This document shows positions 1-5,999 of a stretch of 8,121 nt of DNA, one piece after another. The position numbers and the translations under genes were made by a program. The notes under the pieces are model-generated. The model was not told the DNA's origin and did not search any database. It saw only the letters and a list, made by a program, of their open reading frames with translations. The stretch's first letter is position 1; every line of letters begins with the position of its first letter. The stretch is from Sneathiella sp. (GTDB taxonomy: Bacteria > Pseudomonadota > Alphaproteobacteria > Sneathiellales > Sneathiellaceae): contig JAESPT010000014.1 in assembly GCA_016765515.1 (NCBI GenBank), forward strand, positions 1-8,121, written 5' to 3'.

Positions 1-330
1 GGTAATGATATCGTGATTGGTAATGACGGTGCGGATGTTTTCCATTATGAAAGTATTGCTGACGGACAGGATCAGATCTTTGCCTTTGATGGTGTATTAG
101 ACGTCATAAATTTGGATGCGGTGTTTGACAAACTAAATATAGAAGATGCCGACACTAGAGCCGGTATGGTCAATCTGGATGTTACAGGAGGTCATACCGT
201 CATTACAATTGATGATCAGGACGGTTTCTCTATTACACTGAAATACGTTGATCTTGGAACTCATGACGGAGATCTCTCTGCCCAAGATTTGATGTCACTA
301 AAAAATTTGATGGTCAGTGATGAAAGCTAA
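1..330 (+). CDS. C-terminal end of an RTX-type calcium-binding, type I secreted protein (partial)
   Basis: The reading frame is open from the first base and ends with TAA at 328-330, so only the last 109 residues are visible. They begin with GNDIVIGNDGADVF, which is one and a half copies of the glycine/aspartate nonapeptide repeat (GGxGxDxhx) that forms a calcium-binding beta roll in RTX proteins. About 90 residues follow, rich in Asp and hydrophobic residues (FDGVLDVINLDAVFDKL and onward). This resembles the C-terminal targeting region that ABC/MFP/TolC type I systems recognise in large RTX adhesins and exoenzymes. The protein is therefore probably secreted or surface-bound. Its activity lies upstream of the window and cannot be told. 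It converges with the cyclase gene, leaving 23 bp between the stops. No secretion gene is visible here. Confidence 0.85.
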   Translation, partial: GNDIVIGNDGADVFHYESIADGQDQIFAFDGVLDVINLDAVFDKLNIEDADTRAGMVNLDVTGGHTVITIDDQDGFSITLKYVDLGTHDGDLSAQDLMSLKNLMVSDES

Positions 331-353
331 CAGAGGAAGTCGCATTTCGACCT

Positions 354-1223
354 TTAGGTTCGGGTTTGCTTTTTGTTTCTGAGTTCAGCAATTTTTCTCT
401 CTTCCCAATCTTCGGATAAATGACCTTTCCCAAATACTTTTATGGCGTCCATTGCCAAATACAGAAAAATTGGTAGTGAGGGCCACAGGAACCACAGATA
501 TGAAGGCGATGACATGATGTTTATCAGGAAAAGAAAGAAGACTAAACATCCTGCTCTAGTCGCGCGCCGATAGAAAGCAGCCTGCTTTTTGACAAGTTTC
601 CTGAGTTGCTGTTCTTCAAGATCTGGCGCTGGGTCGACTGTTTCATCAATTTGGCTTTCTGGTTTTTTGACGGGATCACCGAGTGCCAATTTTGGGGAGT
701 GCTCAAGGCCCAGGGAGTAGACAGGGATTGCGTCTTCAATATTTTTTACGTGCTTGTTACCCAGAAAATCGAAACTGTTGGGAAATTTTCCTTTCACATG
801 ATCATAAACTGTTCCTGAAATACAGATGCCACCAGGTTGGGCCATAGTCTCCAATCGGGCGGCAACATTAACGCCCTCACCGAAAATATCTTCACCTTCA
901 ATGATGACATCACCCAGATTGAGGCCGATACGAAATATCATAGCCTCTGAATTGGGGCTTTTTACATTCTTTTCATTGAAGTGATTTTGAACATCCACGG
1001 CGCAATGTACGGCTTGAACAACACTTCCAAATTCCGCAACAATACCATCTCCGGTCATGTTGACGATGCGCCCTGAATAATTATCGACAAAGGACGAGAA
1101 CACGTTTCGCGCACTCTTGAGGCGCATCAGTGTTCCTTCTTCGTCCTTTCCCATTTGCCGGCTGTACCCACAGACATCAGCACACAGGATTGTTGTTAAT
1201 TTCCGCTCAACTGTTGGCGCCAT
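354..1223 (-). CDS. Class III adenylate/guanylate cyclase with C-terminal two-helix membrane domain
   Basis: This 289-residue protein should convert ATP (or GTP) to a cyclic nucleotide. The catalytic domain covers about residues 6-172. It carries the first metal aspartate in ADVCGYS (D16), the second in TGDG (D59), and the transition-state residues N119 and R123 in GEGVNVAARLE. The place of the purine-selecting Lys, just before TGDG, is Asn (IVNMTGDG). I recall Asn there in many alphaproteobacterial relatives, so base preference is open. A charged linker (about 172-215) leads to two membrane segments (about 224-238 and 241-261) and a tail with SPSYLWFLWP and DWEERKIAEL, which matches the 2TM domain family (PF13239-like). 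The enzyme is thus probably a cytoplasmic catalytic domain anchored by its C-terminus. The ATG follows AGAGGAA closely. It is last in a run of three genes, 17 bp after the preceding one. Confidence 0.92.
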   Translation of the reverse strand: MAPTVERKLTTILCADVCGYSRQMGKDEEGTLMRLKSARNVFSSFVDNYSGRIVNMTGDGIVAEFGSVVQAVHCAVDVQNHFNEKNVKSPNSEAMIFRIGLNLGDVIIEGEDIFGEGVNVAARLETMAQPGGICISGTVYDHVKGKFPNSFDFLGNKHVKNIEDAIPVYSLGLEHSPKLALGDPVKKPESQIDETVDPAPDLEEQQLRKLVKKQAAFYRRATRAGCLVFFLFLINIMSSPSYLWFLWPSLPIFLYLAMDAIKVFGKGHLSEDWEERKIAELRNKKQTRT

Positions 1224-1240
1224 TTCCTCTATTCGTTCCC

Positions 1241-1585
1241 CTAGTGGTCAGAAACATTCATAAATTTGTCTTCCAAACCTGTGGAAAAGGCAAGTCCTTC
1301 CGCTGTGATGACAATTTCTTCTTCCCAATTTTCTCGCACTAATCCCTTTCGAGACAATGCAATCCACACTGATTTGTTGGATAATCCACTGGCATCTTTG
1401 GAAGCCACGACATAATCGCCAACATGCATGTGATTCCCGTGGGCATGGGGGAGGCGGGTTATCTGTACATCTTCTGACCCTTCAATTTTTAAGGAGCTTT
1501 CGGCATGTACTGCGAGTTTTTGAAGCAAAATGAGCGTTTTTCGTTGTAACTGATTGAGCTTTGTCGGTTTAGGTTTGGTTGGCAT
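1241..1585 (-). CDS. Conserved alphaproteobacterial protein of unknown function
   Basis: This 114-residue protein has no signal peptide or membrane segment. It opens with a basic, proline-containing stretch (MPTKPKPTKLNQLQRK), then a helix (TLILLQKLAV), a His-rich turn (LPHAHGNHMHVGDYVV), and a block that looks like a small DNA-binding or winged-helix unit (NKSVWIALSRKGLV), ending with ITAEGLAFSTGLEDKF. I recall similar proteins with an LPHAHGxHxHVG motif in other Alphaproteobacteria, all without assigned function. The His cluster could bind a metal, but that is inference. It lies 18 bp after the dehalogenase stop and 17 bp before the cyclase start, all on the minus strand, so the three are probably co-transcribed. 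The ribosome binding site is poor: GGA of the upstream stop region is about 13 nt from the ATG, which suggests translation coupled to the upstream gene. Confidence 0.8.
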   Translation of the reverse strand: MPTKPKPTKLNQLQRKTLILLQKLAVHAESSLKIEGSEDVQITRLPHAHGNHMHVGDYVVASKDASGLSNKSVWIALSRKGLVRENWEEEIVITAEGLAFSTGLEDKFMNVSDH

Positions 1586-1603
1586 TGAATTTATTATAGG
1601 TCC

Positions 1604-2551
1604 TTAGTTTCTGTTGTTTTTAAGAAAAATAGCAATCGCTTTTCCAATTTCATCTGGAGAGTCTTCCTGAATAAAATGTGTCCCCTTAACAGTTACTTCT
1701 GTTTGATTAGGCCATTTTCGACAAAACTCACGTTGTGGCCCAACGAGAATAGAACCGGGCTCAGCGTTTACAAATAGTTTAGGAAAAGGGACTTCCGCCA
1801 TCCATTTCGAATAGTTGCTAACAATGTCTGTGACATCCACTGGATGCCCTTCAATAGGAATCTGTCGAGGCCAGGTTAGTGTAGGTCTACGATCTTCTCC
1901 GGCACGCCGAAAAGGACGAATATACTCACTCATTTCCGTATCTTCGAGCGGGCGAATGATTGACGATGGTAAAACCTTTTCGACAAACACATTCTTTTCC
2001 AGAACTATTTCCTCCCCTGCTTCACTGCGAAATGCCTGAAATATACTACGCGCATTTTCCGGCCAATCATCCCAGCTTGCAATTGGTTGGACAATTCCCT
2101 CCATGTAGGCAATGGCGCTTATTGCGTCTCGATTATTATTCGCCCAGTCGAAACCAAGAGCAGAACCCCAGTCATGAAGGACAAGTGTTACATTGTCTTT
2201 TACACCAAGATATTCAAGGAGATCTTTCAAAAAGGCCCGATGCTGAGCGAAAGTGTATGTATCGGGGCCACTATCCGGCAATTTTTCCGAATCCCCCATG
2301 CCGATTAGATCCGGTGCAATGAGTCGGCCCATTCCTTCCAAATGAGGCATCACATTACGCCACAGATAAGAACTCGTCGGATTGCCATGTAAGAAAACAA
2401 TGGGGTCACCATTTCCTTCGTCTACATAGGCCATTTTCAGTCCACGAATTGTGGCAAACTCTTTTTTGTATTTCATATGTGCCGTCATGGAAGCCCGTTT
2501 CACTGATTTGAGGTAAGTCAAAATTTGGTACTGTCGGTAGAGTATAGCCAC
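1604..2551 (-). CDS. Haloalkane dehalogenase, LinB-like (HLD-II type)
   Basis: This alpha/beta hydrolase should cleave carbon-halogen bonds with water, giving an alcohol, halide and a proton. From memory it aligns along its whole length with LinB of Sphingobium, sharing GNPTSSYLWRN, HDWGSALGFDWA, EDSPDEIG and PTLTWPRQIPI-like segments. In the 315-residue numbering the catalytic set is complete: nucleophile D127, halide-binding W128 and N57, acid E151 after the sixth strand (the HLD-II arrangement), and base H292. The start is uncertain. GTG at 2551 has AGGA 7 nt upstream and gives 315 residues. ATG at 2488 (M22) gives 294, close to LinB's 296, but has only a weak ribosome binding site. The extra 21 residues are basic and hydrophobic, without a clear signal-peptide cleavage site. 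It is first in an operon with the two genes downstream. Natural substrate unknown. Confidence 0.93.
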   Translation of the reverse strand: MAILYRQYQILTYLKSVKRASMTAHMKYKKEFATIRGLKMAYVDEGNGDPIVFLHGNPTSSYLWRNVMPHLEGMGRLIAPDLIGMGDSEKLPDSGPDTYTFAQHRAFLKDLLEYLGVKDNVTLVLHDWGSALGFDWANNNRDAISAIAYMEGIVQPIASWDDWPENARSIFQAFRSEAGEEIVLEKNVFVEKVLPSSIIRPLEDTEMSEYIRPFRRAGEDRRPTLTWPRQIPIEGHPVDVTDIVSNYSKWMAEVPFPKLFVNAEPGSILVGPQREFCRKWPNQTEVTVKGTHFIQEDSPDEIGKAIAIFLKNNRN

Positions 2552-2661
2552 AGGTCAATCCTGAGGCAAAATATCCTACCAATATCTGTATAGCCAATAT
2601 TCACAGGAATTTTTCGGCAATTGCGCGTGTGCATTCCAGTGATACTCATTAAAGGATGTAT

Positions 2662-2814
2662 TTACTGTCTGGGAACTTTATCGCGATATGATGCAATTAC
2701 GTGCCAAATATCATCAACTGTAAGATTGTCGCACTTTATCAGTGCTAGAAAGATAGGATCTTCAAGCAATTCTTCAATTTCGGGTTCTGATCGCACTTGA
2801 ACACCGCTCTTCAT
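2662..2814 (-). CDS. Small 50-residue protein of unknown function
   Basis: The frame reads MKSGVQVRSEPEIEELLEDP, then IFLALIKCDNLTVDDIWHVI, then ASYRDKVPRQ and a TAA stop. The start is well supported: GAGGGAG (complement of 2822-2828) lies 7 nt before the ATG, the best ribosome binding site in the window. The protein is acidic at the front and basic at the back. It is predicted as two or three short helices, with a pattern (EIEELLxDPxFLALIxxDxLTVDDhWxVI) that looks selected rather than random. I recall short alphaproteobacterial proteins with a similar LLxDPxhxxLhxxDxhT theme, but have no function for them. No Cys pair, membrane segment or DNA-binding motif is visible. It lies between DUF4169 and the dehalogenase, with gaps of 153 and 110 bp, so it may be its own transcription unit. 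Confidence 0.75.
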   Translation of the reverse strand: MKSGVQVRSEPEIEELLEDPIFLALIKCDNLTVDDIWHVIASYRDKVPRQ

Positions 2815-2967
2815 GAAATGACTCCCTCGCATGTAAAAAACTGATGTCTTTTAAGTAAATGTATATTGCGACAGAAATGTGAAAAGGCATCAATATTTGG
2901 AAATTACACTCATATATTTTAATTCTGTGGGCATATATTGGTTAGCAGTAAAAAAGGAGTGGTTCTT
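2815..2967. other. Intergenic region between the DUF4169-like gene and the 50-residue gene
   Basis: This 153-bp AT-rich stretch holds the strong ribosome binding site of the small gene at 2822-2828 and probably its promoter. TATACA on the minus strand is a possible -10 element, but no convincing -35 lies at proper spacing. No stable hairpin followed by a T run is visible downstream of the DUF4169-like stop, although a T6 run occurs close after it. Confidence 0.4.
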
Positions 2968-3180
2968 TCAGTTATTATTCTCAGGAGGGACTTCTCTAAG
3001 ATCTGCTTTTACACGTTTTTTTCCTGAATGGTTCTTTTGGTTCTTTTCAAGAAGCAAGCGGTTCGTATTTTTTTGTGCCTTCGTTAGGCCAAAATGCACT
3101 CTGTTTTCTTTCGCTTGTGCTTTTGATTTGAGGAGCGTATTTTTTTTGCGAAGTTTGTTGAGATTGACAATGTCACCCAT
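2968..3180 (-). CDS. DUF4169-like small basic protein
   Basis: This 70-residue protein starts MGDIVNLNKLRKKN and continues with a lysine-rich helix containing ENRVHFGLTKAQKN. The pattern (I/V)VNLxxxRKxxxRxxxxxxAxxNRxxFGxTKAxK is the signature I recall for DUF4169 (PF13770), a family almost limited to Alphaproteobacteria and usually found beside fumarase and the RHH_4 protein, as here. It is strongly charged, lacks membrane segments and Cys, and has no established function. Its nature suggests nucleic-acid or ribosome contact, but this is inference. It is on the same strand as the RHH gene, 108 bp downstream. The start is preceded by AGAGGATAGG, about 9-13 nt away. The tail after residue 45 (NQKNHSGKKRVKADLREVPP) is longer than I remember for the family. 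Confidence 0.83.
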   Translation of the reverse strand: MGDIVNLNKLRKKNTLLKSKAQAKENRVHFGLTKAQKNTNRLLLEKNQKNHSGKKRVKADLREVPPENNN

Positions 3181-3288
3181 AATTCAGCCTATCCTCTTAA
3201 AAGGAGTGTCTGTTCCACCACAAAGATTAGTGTGTTTGGCGGAAATTTCAAGGCGTGGTGCAATATTTGGGTAAAACCAAGAATAGAA

Positions 3289-3504
3289 TTAAGGCCGATT
3301 TAGCAGATCGTGAAGGACACACAAACGAACTGCGCTGGAAAGATTGCCGTTTCTCTTTTCGTCAATTTCAGCAATCAATTCATTGATGCTCAGCCCACGA
3401 TCTTGTGCAATTTTACAAAAAAGATCCCAAAATTCTTTTTCCAGGGAAATGCTGGTGCGGTGCCCAGATATGCTGACGGAATGTTTGACGATTTCGCCAG
3501 ACAT
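3289..3504 (-). CDS. Ribbon-helix-helix domain protein (RHH_4-like)
   Basis: This 71-residue protein is almost entirely one domain. The strand HSVSISGHRTSISLEKEFW (about residues 8-26) should pair with a second subunit to form the DNA-contacting ribbon. Two helices follow (WDLFCKIAQDRGLSINELIAEI and NLSSAVRLCVLHDLL). The HRTSISLExEFW and GNLSSAxRxxVL motifs match the alphaproteobacterial RHH_4 family (PF13467) from memory. Such proteins are dimeric DNA binders in principle, but I know of no proven target for this family. It begins 18 bp after the fumarase stop on the same strand, so it is probably read on the fumarase transcript. The ribosome binding site is weak, consistent with translational coupling. 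An antitoxin role is less likely because no toxin-like partner is adjacent. Confidence 0.88.
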   Translation of the reverse strand: MSGEIVKHSVSISGHRTSISLEKEFWDLFCKIAQDRGLSINELIAEIDEKRNGNLSSAVRLCVLHDLLNRP

Positions 3505-3522
3505 ATCAATATCTAAGCCGCA

Positions 3523-5136
3523 TTATTTCTTACGGGCAAAGAAATCATTCCCTTTGTCATCCATGACGATGAAGGCTGGAAAGTCTACTATTTCTATGCG
3601 CCAGATCGCTTCCATGCCCAGTTCTTCATATTCCTGGACGTCAACTTTCTTAATATTATTCAGTGCAAGAATAGCGGCAGGGCCACCGATGGATCCCAGA
3701 TAGAATCCACCATGTTTGTTGCAAGCATCAACCACGGCTTTACTACGATTTCCTTTTGCGAGCATGATCATACTACCGCCTTGTTCCATGAATTGATCCA
3801 CATAACCATCCATGCGACCTGCCGTCGTTGGGCCAAATGAGCCGGAAGCGTATCCTTCCGGTGTTTTCGCGGGCCCGGCATAATATATAATATGATCCTT
3901 GAAATATTGCGGTAAGTCCTCGCCAGCCTCGAGCCTTCCGCGCAGCTTCCGATGGGCAAGGTCACGGGCCACGATAATCGTCCCGGTTAAGCTCAGGCGT
4001 GTCCGAATTGGATACTGGGACAATGTTTCCAGGATATCCTTCATGGGCTTGTTTAAATTGACTTTAATAACATTATCGTCCAGATGCTGTTCTGAGACTT
4101 CAGGTTGATATTTAGCTGGATCTGTTTCCAGCTGTTCAAGAAAGATACCATCCTTGGTGATTTTTCCTTTTACCTGCCGATCGGCAGAGCAGGAGACGCC
4201 AATTCCAATGGGGACACTGGCACCATGGCGCGGCATTCTGATGACCCGAAGATCGTGGCAGAAATATTTACCGCCGAACTGGGCGCCAATCCCGATATTT
4301 TGGGTCATCGTGTGTACCGCCGCTTCCATTTCCAAGTCACGGTAGGCCCGGCCATACTCATTGCCACTTGTTGGAAGTTCGTCGTAATATTTGGTTGACG
4401 CCAGTTTTACCGTCTTCAAGGTGTCTTCAGCGGAGGTGCCGCCAATAACAATGGCCAAATGATAGGGAGGGCAGGCGGAAGTTCCAAGTTCGGCTACTTT
4501 TTCTTCAAGAAAGGGCATGAGACGATCCGGTGCGAGAACACTTGGAACAGCTTGATGCAAAAATGTCTTATTCGCTGACCCGCCACCCTTAGCAATGAAT
4601 AAGAATTCGTAGGCATTGCCATTGGTTGCATAAAGATCAATTTGCGCTGGTAAGTTTGTGCCTGTGTTTTTTTCCTCAAACATACTCAGAGGCGCCAACT
4701 GAGAATATCTCAGATTTGTTTCTGTATACGTCTTGTAGACACCCTTGGAGAGTTGTTCCTTGTCCTTGCCATCCGTCCAGACATATTGCCCCTTCTTGCC
4801 CATTATGACGGCAGTACCGGTGTCTTGGCATCCTGGTAGAACCATGCCCGCAGCGATATTGGCATTTTTTAACAATTCAGTTGCAACGAATTTATCGTTA
4901 TCGGATGCTTCGTCATCTTCAAGAATTTTAGCGAGTTGTTCCAGATGGGCTGGACGTAACAAATGAGCGACATCCCGCATTGCTTCTGCGGAAAGGATCT
5001 CGAAGGCTTCCGGTTCAATCTTCAGGATTTCATTGCCGTCAACTTCAATCGTCGTAACATGTTTGTCCGTGATTTTACGATAAGGTGTGGCGTCTTTTCC
5101 GAGGGAAAACATTTCTTGATAATGAAAATCTGGCAT
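3523..5136 (-). CDS. fumA: Fumarate hydratase, class I (iron-sulfur)
   Basis: This enzyme interconverts fumarate and L-malate in the TCA cycle using an oxygen-sensitive [4Fe-4S] cluster. The chosen ATG at 5136 gives 537 residues ([15 protein letters not shown]), near the usual size of about 540. A TTG 54 bp upstream would add 18 poorly conserved residues. The N-terminal Fumerase domain (about 15-290) has cluster ligands C103 in PGCQDTGTA and C222 in SACPPYH, with C316 in GVSCSADRQ as the third. The C-terminal domain (about 330-535) carries [13 protein letters not shown], where T437, R441 and the downstream K461 fit the active-site residues I recall from the Leishmania class I enzyme. The gene lies 87 bp after sspB and 18 bp before the RHH gene. 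No class II fumarase (fumC) is visible in this window. All key residues are present, so it should be active. Confidence 0.96.
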   Translation of the reverse strand: MPDFHYQEMFSLGKDATPYRKITDKHVTTIEVDGNEILKIEPEAFEILSAEAMRDVAHLLRPAHLEQLAKILEDDEASDNDKFVATELLKNANIAAGMVLPGCQDTGTAVIMGKKGQYVWTDGKDKEQLSKGVYKTYTETNLRYSQLAPLSMFEEKNTGTNLPAQIDLYATNGNAYEFLFIAKGGGSANKTFLHQAVPSVLAPDRLMPFLEEKVAELGTSACPPYHLAIVIGGTSAEDTLKTVKLASTKYYDELPTSGNEYGRAYRDLEMEAAVHTMTQNIGIGAQFGGKYFCHDLRVIRMPRHGASVPIGIGVSCSADRQVKGKITKDGIFLEQLETDPAKYQPEVSEQHLDDNVIKVNLNKPMKDILETLSQYPIRTRLSLTGTIIVARDLAHRKLRGRLEAGEDLPQYFKDHIIYYAGPAKTPEGYASGSFGPTTAGRMDGYVDQFMEQGGSMIMLAKGNRSKAVVDACNKHGGFYLGSIGGPAAILALNNIKKVDVQEYEELGMEAIWRIEIVDFPAFIVMDDKGNDFFARKK

Positions 5137-5223
5137 TTTTCTCTTTCGTCCTATCGGATCTGGAAAGGAACTGGATTTTTGGATCAGCAAATAAGGGAAG
5201 GCAGTCCCTGAATTTGAGAGATG

Positions 5224-5712
5224 TTATTTTTTGCGAAAGGCGTCAAGTGTGATGACTTCACCTGCTTTGGCTTCATTCGCGGACGTATCAACGGGTGTTG
5301 GTTTCTGATCATCACCACTCTCTGTCGCGATCTTTCCCGCAGATTCTTTCATTTCATTAGAGGATAGATTAAATTGTAATCCAAACTGAACAGAAGGGTC
5401 GGCAAATGCCGTTACTGCATCAAACGGGATGACCAGAGTTTCTCTCTTGTGATTAAAGCTCAATTCGAGACTGAAGAAGGTATCTTCAATCTTCAAGTTC
5501 CAATATTGGTGTTGGAGAACAATTGTCATTTCTTCTTTATAACGTTCCGTCAGATGAGACGGAATGGATACGTCAGGTTGGTGTGTCCAGAAAGTGATGT
5601 AGAAATGCTGTTGTCCAGATAATCCAAATTCTGCAGCATGTATGAGGGACTTCCGTACGACGTCGATCAGAGCTCGTTCTACCAGTTGGTTGTAATTTAT
5701 TTCACCGTCCAT
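5224..5712 (-). CDS. sspB: SspB, ClpXP adaptor for ssrA-tagged proteins (alpha type)
   Basis: SspB binds the N-terminal part of the tmRNA-encoded tag and tethers tagged proteins to the ClpXP protease. The 162-residue protein has a folded substrate-binding domain (about residues 5-115) with FYITFWTHQPDVSIPSHL, EEMTIVLQHQYWNL and LVIPFDAVTAFADPSVQFGLQF, the hallmarks of the family. A flexible acidic linker (about 116-150) leads to the C-terminal ClpX-binding motif VITLDAFRKK (153-162), as in Caulobacter SspB. The start ATG at 5712 fits the family's N-terminus. GGAG lies 13 nt upstream, so the ribosome binding site is loose. It sits about 70 bp downstream of the tmRNA gene on the same strand, next to the RNA whose tag it reads. 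I see no clear terminator between them, so read-through transcription is possible. Confidence 0.95.
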   Translation of the reverse strand: MDGEINYNQLVERALIDVVRKSLIHAAEFGLSGQQHFYITFWTHQPDVSIPSHLTERYKEEMTIVLQHQYWNLKIEDTFFSLELSFNHKRETLVIPFDAVTAFADPSVQFGLQFNLSSNEMKESAGKIATESGDDQKPTPVDTSANEAKAGEVITLDAFRKK

Positions 5713-5784
5713 AACGCTTCATATACTCCAGCTCAACCCCGTATCTGCGCATATATCACAGCAGCTTTGGGGAGGTCTCCCTAC
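5713..5784. other. Short spacer between the tmRNA coding piece and sspB
   Basis: These 72 bp should hold the 3' processing region of pre-tmRNA and the sspB leader. Just inside the right end the minus strand reads GGGAGACCTCCC, a 5-bp inverted repeat with a 2-base loop, too tight for a normal terminator and without a T run. TATATG appears as a possible -10 for sspB, without a good -35. Confidence 0.35.
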
Positions 5785-5964
5785 TCAAGTGGAGGGGCTT
5801 CTGTTGCCAGGTGCCCCTCCGAACCCCGTGTAGCGGCTGTTAGGCAGCTACGGCAAATGCTTCGTTATTATCGTTTGCATTTGTAAAATTGACCCCGGTA
5901 ACGGTGGTATCATGCCGAGCGAAAATTACATCTTTACTGCGCGCGTCGAACCTATTTCGCCCCC
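5785..5964 (-). other. ssrA: Coding piece of the mature tmRNA
   Basis: The mature 5' end is G at 5964, the first base of the acceptor stem. The D-like segment AAATAGGTTCGACG follows, then the pseudoknot region ending in the A/T-rich run before the tag (CAATTTTACAAAT). After the tag stop, GGAGGGGC (5820-5813) can pair with GCCCCTCC (5798-5791) around a 14-nt loop, an 8-bp helix likely to close the piece. The exact 3' end is not readable from the sequence. Confidence 0.75.
5840..5878 (-). other. tmRNA tag reading frame (ANDNNEAFAVAA)
   Basis: The resume codon is GCA at 5878-5876, followed by eleven further sense codons and TAA at 5842-5840. With the alanine carried by tmRNA, the appended peptide is AANDNNEAFAVAA. 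I recall the Caulobacter tag as AANDNFAEEFAVAA, which has the same AANDN front (SspB contact) and FAVAA end (ClpX degron) around a one-residue longer middle. Confidence 0.93.
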
Positions 5965-5966
5965 AT

Positions 5967-5999
5967 CATAAACACGGAAAGGGAAAATCCGTGTTTATG
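5967..5999 (-). other. Processed spacer hairpin between the tmRNA pieces
   Basis: CATAAACACGGA (5999-5988) and TCCGTGTTTATG (5978-5967) on the minus strand form a perfect 12-bp stem around a 9-nt loop. The spacer proper is 5997-5965. The stem also includes the last two bases of the encoded CCA, so unprocessed RNA would have its 3' acceptor end buried. RNase P at the mature 5' end and a 3' nuclease at the CCA end would remove it. Confidence 0.85.

Noticed and set aside
335..353. Possible hairpin between the RTX and cyclase stops (AAGTCG...CGACCTT)
   Set aside because: The stem is only 6 bp with a bulge and has no T run, so it is too weak to call a terminator.
2879..3274. 131-residue plus-strand open frame, rich in Phe and Arg
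   Set aside because: It is the antisense shadow of the DUF4169-like gene. Its composition (runs of Phe, Ser, Arg) is unlike a real protein and it has no ribosome binding site.
3289..3504. RHH protein as the antitoxin of a toxin-antitoxin pair
   Set aside because: No toxin-like gene is adjacent. The neighbours are fumarase and DUF4169, and the motifs fit the RHH_4 family better.
5137..5190. Upstream TTG start for fumarase (adds 18 residues)
   Set aside because: The added residues are not fumarase-like, and the ATG at 5136 gives the family's normal N-terminus and length.
5772..5784. GGGAGACCTCCC inverted repeat as a tmRNA terminator
   Set aside because: The 2-base loop is too small and no T run follows. 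It may instead be part of the tmRNA 3' structure.
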